From Pseudoneurospora amorphoporcata (taxonomy: Eukaryota > Ascomycota > Sordariomycetes > Sordariales > Sordariaceae), in assembly GCA_033297205.1 (NCBI GenBank), contig MU859107.1:124001-188000 (forward strand): DNA of 64,000 nt. Reading direction: 5' to 3'. A program made the position numbers and the translations under genes. The notes under the pieces are model-generated. The model searched no databases. It was not told the origin of the DNA and was given only the letters and a program-made list of their open reading frames with translations. This document shows, piece by piece, positions 55,411-64,000 of this stretch (its first letter is position 1; each line of letters opens with the position of its first letter).

Positions 55411-57807
55411 ATGGGCGGATCAGCGCATCACGAACCCTTCAAGGCCCTCGGCCCCATCTCCTGGCCCACCGAACTCGCCGGCCGTCCCGACTCTGACCTC
55501 CAAGCCCTCCTGACCTCGACCTTCTCCGACGCCCAAACCCTCGTCGACTCGATCCCGATACCACCCAACGTCGCAGCCGCCCACAAAACCGCCGGCCGCG
55601 CCCGATCAGCAACCGACTCGGTCGTAACCAGCGGTCACGGTCACCACGGTACCGGCTCCCACCAGCACCCCTTAAAGCTCTCAGCAGAAGCAGCCGAAAC
55701 AGCCACCAAGCTCCGCAAAGAGTGGAAGGAGTGCAAAGTTTCCTCCCCGAAAGAGAACCCGCTCGGCATTAACGTGTACAAGCTCTCATCAAAGGACGGA
55801 AAGGGGGCCTGGTTCGCGCGGAGGAGTGTCCATAAGGATGTGGGCTTTGATAAGTGGCGAGCTGGACTGGAAAAGGAGTTCGCGGAGTCAATTAAAAGGT
55901 ATATGGAGAAGGGGACAGAGCCGGGGACGGGGAATATTAGAGGTATTGGCGGGGAGCGGAGGATTGAGCGTGTGAGTATAGGAGGAAGCGATGCTGAAAA
56001 GGACAAGGGAGAGGTGCAAGGGAAGCTGGAGGTGTTTTTGGTGAGTGCCAGGTTTCCTGGGCCGACTACGCCTAGGGACTTTGTCACTTGTTTGATGATG
56101 CCTGGGCCTAGCGCTGGTGGGAGTTCTTCGAGAAAGGGGCCAAGACAACCGAGACAGTTCATGTTGGTGTCGAGACCTTGCGAACACCCCGATGCGCCGG
56201 CTAGGTCGAACTTCATCAGAGGACAGTACGAGTCTGTCGAGGTTATCAGGGAGATTCCGCTGGATAGGTCGTTGAGAAAGACAAAGTCTTCTACGGAACT
56301 CAGTAGGGAGGAGTTTCACGAGATGAAGGATGCGCTGGACCAGGCGGGCGTGGATGATATCAAGAAGGAGGCTGTGCTGCGGTCTGCTAAGCAAGCATCG
56401 GTGGCAGCGGCAGACGGCGCTGATGATCGTGGCAGATCGTCTTTTAAGGGTGATGAGGATGATCATCAACAGTTTGCTGTCGAGTGGCTCATGGTGACGC
56501 GCAGTGATCCCGGAGGCAGCGTGCCTAGGTTCATGGTCGAAAGAGGAACTCCTGGCGGTATTACTAATGATGCCGCGCGTTTCGTGGATTGGCTGTCGAC
56601 CAAAAGTATTGAGGAGCTCACCGGAAGCAGCGATGACGAGGTGCCGGAGAAGACCGTCGAGGCTGTCCCGACGCCTGGCGCAACTACGACGGCACCAAAC
56701 CACATTAAGCGCAAGGAGGTTCCCGTACAACAGAAAAGAGCTCCTGGAGTTGTTAAGGTCGACCATGGTCAATCTCCGTTACGACAGACCGAGGCTGTTG
56801 AGGAAGAAACCCTTGCTTCACCGTCGAGTGGCCTCTACGGTATGTTGACCGGCGCTCTCGGTGCAGCAGGCAATGCCGTAGCCAACAAAGTATCCAACTT
56901 TGCCGGCACGACCAACGACACCGAAGACGACACCGCTTCAGTCGCCTCCTCCGCATCTTCCTCCGATATTGAAAGCGACACTTCATCCATCCGCAGCTTC
57001 GTCTCCGCCACGGAAGGAGAAGGCCACGCCGTCAACGCATCCGGCCAATCCCTCACTGTAAACAGCGCTAACGGCGACCTCACCAACAACCTCACCAACG
57101 CGACCTCCATCCGCTCCGACCTCTCCGCCACCGAATCCGCCTCTTCTCTCCAGCCCATCACCACCGGCGAAAACGGCAGCATCCACCTGCCTGACCACTA
57201 CGCCGCCCGGCGCGAAAAGCACGAAAAAGAAGTCCGCAAGCTCGAAGAGCGCCACCGCAAGGCCGAAGAGAAACTCCACCGCCTCCAAGCTAAACAAGCT
57301 GCCAAACGGCGCGAGCAAGAAGAGAAAGGTCTCGCTGCTGCAGCTGCCGCCGCCGCCCTCGACGATGACACCGCCTCCAAGCACAGCAAGAGCAGCAAGG
57401 CGGCGCACGAGGACGCCCGGCTCGCCAAGTTGCGCGAGAAGCACGAGCGCGAGATCGCCAAGCAAGAAGAAAAGTATCAGCGCGAGCTGACGAGACTAGA
57501 ACAGCACCGGCTGCGGGAGGAGCGGAAGGCGAAGGAGAAGTTGAGGAAGGCGGCCGAAAAAGAAGAAAAGGCGAACGTGCTGAGGGAGATGGAGAAGGTG
57601 AAGGCTGAGAGGGATCTGGCGCTGAGGCAGATGGAGATGCTTAGGGAGCAGGTGGGCGAGTTGCAGAGGCAGAATACCATGTTGGCGGCGAGGTTGGGGA
57701 AGTATGAGGGCCCTGGAGCACCTGGAGCTGTGGCTGCTGGAAGTGAAACCGTTGCCGGAGAGAGTCAAGCTCCAGTTAAGAACGGCAACGGCGTTGTGGG
57801 GGCGTAG
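55411..57807 (+). CDS. DUF3074 (START-like) domain protein with C-terminal coiled coil
   Basis: Single-exon gene for 798 residues starting at ATG 55411 (CACAATGGG). The N-terminus FKALGPISWPTELAGRPDS leads into a DUF3074 domain, a fungal START/Bet v 1-like lipid-binding fold: KGAWFARRSVHKDVGFDKW, then FLVSARFPGPTTPRDFVTCL near 210 and WLMVTRSDPGGSVPRFMVER with GGITNDAARFVDWL up to about 390. After a disordered Ser/Thr/Asp-rich middle (about 400-595) there is a long charged coiled coil (about 595-770; EKHEKEVRKLEERHRKAEEK and similar) and a low-complexity tail. START-like folds carry sterols or phospholipids, so a lipid-sensing or tethering role is plausible, but no ligand is known. There is no transmembrane segment. 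Confidence 0.87.
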   Translation: MGGSAHHEPFKALGPISWPTELAGRPDSDLQALLTSTFSDAQTLVDSIPIPPNVAAAHKTAGRARSATDSVVTSGHGHHGTGSHQHPLKLSAEAAETATKLRKEWKECKVSSPKENPLGINVYKLSSKDGKGAWFARRSVHKDVGFDKWRAGLEKEFAESIKRYMEKGTEPGTGNIRGIGGERRIERVSIGGSDAEKDKGEVQGKLEVFLVSARFPGPTTPRDFVTCLMMPGPSAGGSSSRKGPRQPRQFMLVSRPCEHPDAPARSNFIRGQYESVEVIREIPLDRSLRKTKSSTELSREEFHEMKDALDQAGVDDIKKEAVLRSAKQASVAAADGADDRGRSSFKGDEDDHQQFAVEWLMVTRSDPGGSVPRFMVERGTPGGITNDAARFVDWLSTKSIEELTGSSDDEVPEKTVEAVPTPGATTTAPNHIKRKEVPVQQKRAPGVVKVDHGQSPLRQTEAVEEETLASPSSGLYGMLTGALGAAGNAVANKVSNFAGTTNDTEDDTASVASSASSSDIESDTSSIRSFVSATEGEGHAVNASGQSLTVNSANGDLTNNLTNATSIRSDLSATESASSLQPITTGENGSIHLPDHYAARREKHEKEVRKLEERHRKAEEKLHRLQAKQAAKRREQEEKGLAAAAAAAALDDDTASKHSKSSKAAHEDARLAKLREKHEREIAKQEEKYQRELTRLEQHRLREERKAKEKLRKAAEKEEKANVLREMEKVKAERDLALRQMEMLREQVGELQRQNTMLAARLGKYEGPGAPGAVAAGSETVAGESQAPVKNGNGVVGA

Positions 57808-58396
57808 GATGAAACAACAATAGCACCTCGCTGGTCGAGGAGAGGAAGTATTTCAGGAAGAGGCAGTAGTGCAGGAAGAGGTGGAAGGGGAGGGATCGTT
57901 AGGATGGGGATGATGAAGAGGAGGATGACGGGTTAATGAAATGGCGGTTGGTTTTATATATGGTTTATGAGCATACGAGGAGGGTATACCTTTTCTTGGT
58001 AGTCGTAATGGTTGTCTCCTGAGTATCAGTTTCTTGATGCAAGGCGGTCCTGTTTAGTGTATCCGTTCGGGAGATGTGGTTACTGGTCTAGGCAATGCTA
58101 TCAGCGTTATGTTATGTTGTGAAGAGAATACACTGGATCCTTGATTGCTCTTTTAAGTTCTGGGTATACGCTTTACATTGCATCCGAAAGTCGTATATGA
58201 TTGAGTCCAACGAAGGCCAAAGATGGAAATGTCCAAAGGCAACGAACAGAAAACATCCAAACCGCCACTGCTCATCCCCCAAGCGTTGCAGTAACTTCAT
58301 TACCCACATAACCATCATCACTCATACAACCCATATCATACAAGCATATCAATCCAAAAACCTCTTGGTATCTCTCCCATAACATCCACCCTCTTC
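57808..58396. other. Convergent intergenic region, DUF3074 gene / alcohol oxidase
   Basis: 589 bp of presumed 3' untranslated sequence; no gene recognised. Confidence 0.55.
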
Positions 58397-61108
58397 CTAC
58401 CTCTTCCTCCCCAACTCTCCAACCACCCCCCTCGCAATCCAATCCGCAATCGCCATATTCGTAATCATAGGATTCACCCCGCTCGCGCTCGGAAACACAC
58501 TAGCATCCGCCACATACAGTCCCTCCGTCCCCCAAACTCTTCCCTTGGGGTCCACCACCCCGTTTTCCGGCTTGCTACTCATCCTACACGTGCCCATTTG
58601 ATGGGCGGACGTATAAGGCGGGTAAGGCGGCGCGTTACCCCTTTCACGGAGAGCCTTCAGCCAGGACTCGAAGCGGGGGTCTTTGACGCCTTTGTCGTAA
58701 TCCTCCTCTTTCGGTTCACCTGAGTTTGCGGTGGAAGGAGTGCCGGGAGAAGATCGAACAAAAGGCTCCACACCCGGTAAGAAAGCATCAATTTCCGTAG
58801 CACCCGAAACATGGGCGATTTTCGCCAGGGCGATGAGGCCTTCGAGGATATGGGCGGCATCAAAGGGGGAGACGGTGTACTCAATGCTGGGCTTGCCTGT
58901 GATCGGATCGGGGTACACGCGGCCGGTGTCTCGGTCGCGCGCGAGAGAGATCCAGGCGTTTAGGTGCCGGTAGCGAAGGCAGGCGAGCTTGTAGGCGAGG
59001 GCGCCGCGCCAGGGGAGTTGGGTTAGGATTGTGTAGGGCTGTGGGGGGAAGAAAGGGGTTAGTATGGTTAGGATAGGGTTTAGAGAGAAGAGGGTTGGTT
59101 AGGGGTGGGAAGGGAAGGCAGGGAAAGGAGGAAGGAAGGTGGGAACACATACAAGCATGCAGGTGCCTTCTAGCTTTACGCCGTGGCCTTGGCCGTCGAG
59201 GTTCTCGAAAGCGGTACAGACGCTGGTGATGATGCCACCTGGAGTAAATCGTATTTATTTATTGCGGTTAGTGATATGATATGTTGTAAGTGGTGAGATC
59301 AAGCGCAAGACATACCTTCCCAGGGCTTGACATCATCTTCGTAATATGCGCCGAGGAAGTTGACGGGATGGAGATAGAGGTTGCGGCCAATGTGTCGGTT
59401 CTGTCAAGATGTCAGTAACGAGCTTTCTCTTGGCCGGGCACCACCAACTCGTAAATACTCACATTCAACGCGCTCCTTTGAAGAATCAAAGGACTGTTGA
59501 GAGTTCCAGCAGCAACAATGACCTTCTTCGCCTTGATAACAACCTTTCTCGTCTTTCGTTTCCCAGTCACTCCCCCCTTGGTATCCCTCGCCGTCCACGT
59601 TCCCTCCACGCCCACTGCCTTCTTTATCTTCCCACCGCCAAATCCAAACCACGACGACGAAGAAGAAGAAGACTCAGACTCATCCCACAAAATCCTGTCC
59701 GCCGAAAAGCCCTCCATAAACGTAGCCCCCTTCCTCGCCGCCGCCGGCAACCAACTAACCGCCGGCCCCTGCTTCTCCGCGCTCGCACAACCCAAATGGC
59801 AATGGCCACACCAATGTTCCTTCCCGCCGCTATTCTGGGGACAGACCTGCGCCGCGTACCCCAACTTCCTGCTCCCATCCAACAGCTTCTGGCCCCTGTA
59901 GCTCTGCCTCACATCATCCCCGCTAACCACACCCATAAACTCGCACACGCGATCAAGACAGTTCTGGTACTCGCCCGACTCAAAAAACGGCAGGCCGTGC
60001 TGCTCCGACCACTCCTTCCTTACATACCCCTGCGTCTGCAAGCTGACGCTCCAGTTGATACTCCCGCCGCCGCCCCAGCACGAGCCTGCCACGACGTTGA
60101 TGGAGCTATCGACGCTATTCACGAACCCGTTGTTCTCAAACAGATGGAACCCGCCCTGCTCGCGGGGCATGGGTAGTTGGGACGGGTCAAAGTAGTAGCC
60201 CTTCTCGACGACGAGGACGCGGTGGCCCGCTTCGGCGAGAACCTTGGCGCATACGCCGCCGCCGCAGCCGGAGCCGATGACGACGACGTCGGTTTCGACG
60301 GTGGCGGGTTCATTGATGGAGGTGTCGAATTGCAGGAACCCAAAGTCTTGGGTGCGGCCGGGGTTCCAGTTGACGGGCACGTCGGGAAAGCCGGTGACGG
60401 TGCGGAATAGGGGGCTGGTTTGCAGCCAGATTACTTTGGCAATGACGGTGAAGGTCTTGAAGAGGATGCGGGAGGTGCCGAACCATGAGGTGGCCCAGCT
60501 CCGCAGGATGGATTCCCGGATGTGGAGAGGCTGGTCTTGGATGGGGGTGACGTAACCGGTTAGGAGGAGGCTGCCGGGGCGTGTCGTAGCTTCGGGTGTC
60601 AGGAGTCATGTTTTGTTTGTTTTTGTTTACATTGTGACCCAGGGGGGAAGGGGTAGTAGTCCGGGGCAACGGTTGAAATGTGATTTCCGGGTTTGGGTCT
60701 GGTGTAACTTGAACGGAGAGCCGGATTGGTGGCTTACGTGAGAGCGTATAAGACGGCGCCGAGCTGATTCCGGGCCGATGCGGGGACAGTACTGAGGGTC
60801 CGGCGCACGGCACAGCAGAAGGCCGGGTCATCGGATGCACGTCCGGCCAGATAAGCTGTGAGATGCTCAACCTCGGGTTTCTTTACCACGCTTGCCTGGG
60901 CCTTGTTGACAATCTCATTGAACTCGACATCGGCAATCCCGAGCTGCGTCTTATCATCTTTCTTGTTTGATACAGCTGTGATACAAGGAATAGTAGCGTC
61001 CAACAGGGACATGAGCACGGTCCATTGCGTCTCGGTGAAGCAATCTCCGTGTCCGGGCGGCAGCGGCGGGAGCCCGGGCGGAGTGGGGCCGGATACGGAA
61101 GAGGCCAT
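58397..61108 (-). CDS. Long-chain fatty alcohol oxidase (GMC oxidoreductase family)
   Basis: Five exons, 61108-60738, 60570-59463, 59400-59316, 59238-59153 and 59038-58397, encode 763 residues, the usual length for fungal FAO. Introns 2-4 are clear (62, 77 and 114 nt; SALN/NRHIGRN, PWEG/GIITSVC, TCML/PYTILTQ). Intron 1 (60737-60571, 167 nt) is chosen for frame and gives LYALTLLLTGYVTP; its acceptor is less certain. The FAD-binding start is DVVVIGSGCGGGVCAKVLAE, with SCWGGGGSINWSV and CGHCHLGCAS as FAO-specific segments and VVDPKGRVWGTEGLYVADAS plus GVNPMITNMAIAD at the C-terminus. The enzyme oxidises long-chain alcohols to aldehydes with oxygen, giving H2O2, in omega-oxidation or alkane use, usually on peroxisomal or microsomal membranes. 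A Ser-rich insert lies near residue 370. Confidence 0.9.
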
Positions 61109-64000
61109 TTTTTGGAGTTTCGGGCAATGCGATGTCGGATTTTGCGATTATGACGCGACTGAATTGCGGACGCGATGGAGATGCGAATAGTTTCAGACCT
61201 GCATTCTCGGACTGAGTCTCTCAACAAACATTAAGCCTGATCCTCATTCTTGTCCCCCCTCTTTCACCCCTCATCATGGCCATCCAAGATGGGAAGAGTG
61301 TCCGTGCACACCTCGGTAAAACAGACGGGAGGTGAATCAACATTCTGACACCGAGACAAGACGCTTGGGGGTGTCGCCGCCAAGGCTGGGTATGAGTCCA
61401 AGTCCATCTTTGGCATGGCGACCGAAATGGACTTTTGGTAAATATCAGCTATCACCATTCTTTTGTTGAACGGCGATCAATGTTCCGTGTAGTTTGTAGT
61501 AGAAGGTTATGTACCTCGAACATGGGATACACAGGACGACACATTGGTACGTCCAAACGGCTCACCTTGCAGGAACCATCTGATTCTGCACTCCAGATCT
61601 TCTCCTTCATATCTCAATATCCTTGTGATACCCACGCGGGAACGGGAGTGAGCACTGCCACGGACGGAAACGCGGGGGAGAAGTGGACGTTGTTCTGGAG
61701 AAACCTGGCGATCACAAAGGCGTGGGCGTTTTGACAGCACCTTTGGCTTTGGATCCATGCTCCATTTTCACGTGCTTCCACTTGTCCAACTGTTGACTTT
61801 TGGCTGGTCTGGAGAACCCTCACGACCCCCTCTCTCATCCTTTCTTGAAAACACACAATTGCTGACGTCGTGGGAGGCGACAAGTTGCAATGGAAGAGTC
61901 GAGGTAGCGAAGGCTCATTTGTATTTGTTTGTACGCTGTCATTCAACAAAGCACCCAAACTTGATGCCAAGAATTGCAGCGTGCTACACTACTATACACT
62001 AAGGTATGTACCTTTTGCGCGGGCAAGGGCAAGGCACAAGCGGTACTGTACTTACCTTTCGCCCTGCAACACCCTCCACAGAACGCGGAAGGACGCGCGC
62101 AGGGTTACAGCGCATGACATGTGCAAGCTCTTCCAACTGTTGGGGAGATGTGGATCAAATGGCGGGGTAAAAAAAAGGCTGCTTTTTCCGAGAGTTTTGT
62201 TGAATTGAGGTTTGCAGCCCTGTGGAATACACTAGTGTAGTAGTAGAGATCTCGAGCGAACTGAACTTACAGCAAGAACCTAGTGGACCACATTTTTTCG
62301 ACGAGCCTCGGGATAATGGATCATTTGCCTTTGATGCCACCAATTAGGTCTCGGCTTTAATAAGCTCCCTGTCTTGACCTTTCTTTCACATGCAAGGTCC
62401 GTGGCAAGAGACCGATTTGGCCCAGAGAAGTTGAAAGCCCGGGGAATCAATTGCATCGGACGAACCAAGCCGTTCGGAGATTTCGAGCGGGAACGCCAAG
62501 AGGCCGTCGGCACGCCTGGGTCGCAAAATGCCATCTCATCCGATTTTCCAAAACTGACATCACCGTCCGGCTGTTTGGCAAACGACGGACGGGATCGGTT
62601 CCACGACTGCCCAGGACCGCCGCTCGATCGCATCGACATTCGGTTTCGCTATGCCAAGACAGCCCAAGACGTGAAAGCTGCACGTCCGCCACCGAGCGAT
62701 CCGATGCCCTCAAACCTGTCAATCTTTCAGTTGCTGTCAAAGTGATTGGCTTTTCTTGACAATACTGTACTGCAACACCGCTTGAACGCCTGACAGCCGG
62801 CTTTGTTGGATCATGGCACGTCAATGACAAGCACCTAGGTACTTGGGTACCTTGGCAGATACTGGCTGGGCAGGTGCCAAGACAGCGACAACCGCCGCCT
62901 CTTGCTGTGCTTCCGTCGTTGTGCTGCTGTTCCATGCCGCTGCCGCTGCCTCCCCGCAGCTCCCGATCTGGTCATCAATAGAGAGAGTTGGAGTGTCCAC
63001 AAGGATCAACCGTTTGGTTAATAACTCAGCTGGGTAGGGTAGGGAAAGTGAACGTGGTGAGCCAATGAAAACTCTCAACGACCCCTTCTCCTTCTGTTTC
63101 TGGTAAATTATGGGTCGGCCGAGGCTGGTCCTGGCTTACACCGGGCCTCTTGTACTTTGCAGGTACCGATACCTGGAAGCCACGAACTCGCCGAGTCGCG
63201 ATAAACTCGGTGCATGATGGAGTGGGCCCCTTGCCCAGCGGCGATAGATGTAGGTGTGGGAGAGCAACGCCCGCGATGCTGGAAAATGTTGACATGTTGG
63301 CTGAAATGCTCTGCAAACATGTTCCCGTTTGCCTTTTGCCTCAAGTTTATGGAAGCTCTATGGAAGTCCACTGGAACATGCCTTATCTCTATCCACCTCA
63401 ACGGCCGCATGATCTGGATTTCTCGGATACTCCATGTTACCTTGGGTTCTGGGTGGAGCCCTTGGAACGGAAAGTAGCCAGGTAAACCTTTTGATTATCG
63501 GTGCTATGAGCGAGAGATTGTGGTGGCGACGGGATGCGTGAGGTGCGAGTTGCCTGTGGAAAGACAATGCCCTGAAATGGTCTTGCCATGCAGCCCTCGC
63601 CCAATGGAATCTTGCAGTGGCCTTCCATGCTTTCTGCTTCGAGCTACCTTAGAGGTACCTTATATATCGCCTGTCTACAGATTGTAGATGGCCAATCTCT
63701 GGCTGTTGATATCCTCCAGCTACTACCTACTTAGTCGCCCTCTCTTCCTCGGCCAAACACTCAGTCGTTCTACTCCGGTTCAAAGTATCTATCTTGACTG
63801 AAACCTCTACCTGGTCACGCTCGTCTTGCTCCCGTTCCGAGCCGATCCGACGCCGGCAACAACTTCATCCACACAGACGGCCATCAAAAATTGACCAGGG
63901 GCCCAGACAACCTAACCCCGGTCTCCAGTGTCGCCGTTCACGGCCATCCGTCGGGCCAATTGCCGACGTTCACCAGATCCCTGCAACCCACCAAAGTACA
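61109..64000. other. Right-end intergenic region
   Basis: 2.89 kb upstream of the alcohol oxidase with no supportable gene. An AGGTACCT palindrome is at 63653-63660. The pyrimidine-rich, ATG-poor plus-strand sequence after about 63720 could be the 5' leader of a gene beyond the window. Confidence 0.5.

Noticed and set aside
55888..56772. 294-codon minus-strand ORF
   Set aside because: Antisense to the DUF3074 gene; Arg/Ser-rich with no domain.
61109..64000. Possible tRNA or 5S rRNA genes in this and the other large gaps
   Set aside because: I looked by eye for B-box (GGTTCGANTCC) words with a matching A box and for fungal 5S motifs and found no convincing case; a covariance-model scan would be decisive.

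Overview
This window is nuclear DNA from a filamentous ascomycete, most likely a member of the Sordariales such as Neurospora or Sordaria. The basis is short GT-AG introns (about 50-140 nt) with CTAAC/CTGAC-type branch sites, genes spaced by 0.4-3 kb, no operons, many single-copy housekeeping genes with clear fungal orthologues, and a 171-residue Skp1 of the SCON-3 type. I assigned no species. No bacterial, viral, CRISPR or intact transposon features were seen.

Left part (1-24.3 kb): the 3' end of a GABA transaminase (+); vacuolar alkaline phosphatase pho8 (-); an NTF2/SnoaL-like protein (+); an alpha/beta-hydrolase fused to a capping-enzyme-type cysteine phosphatase (-); a mitochondrial DUF1640 coiled-coil protein (+); the giant HEAT-repeat protein Laa1 (-); a TACO1/YebC mitochondrial translation activator (+); cytochrome oxidase assembly factor pet100 (-); the GPI mannosyltransferase smp3 (-); and scon-3/Skp1 (+).

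Middle (24.3-46.3 kb): ribosomal protein gene rpl39 (-), which is split into exons of 6, 101 and 49 coding nt and is easy to miss; the GTPase arl1 (+), divergent from rpl39; a LaeA-like methyltransferase broken by a frameshift (+); a small Ser-rich protein (+); the fatty-acid elongation dehydratase phs1 (+); a DUF676-like lipase (-); poly(A) polymerase (+); a membrane PI-PLC X-domain protein (+); and dml1/misato (-).

Right part (46.3-64 kb): an alternative NADH dehydrogenase (-), a Ser/Thr-rich single-pass membrane protein (+), a DUF3074 coiled-coil protein (+) and a long-chain fatty alcohol oxidase (-). The last 2.9 kb hold no gene I can support.

Genes were resolved to exon level by matching splice sites to reading frame. 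Functional groupings are loose: TACO1-like, pet100 and the DUF1640 protein all serve mitochondria; laa1 and arl1 both act at the trans-Golgi; smp3 and phs1 act in the ER. The most interesting signals are the hydrolase-phosphatase fusion, a strongly over-represented AGGTACCT palindrome confined to intergenic DNA (mostly divergent promoters), a perfect 35-bp inverted repeat, and several unusual exon structures.
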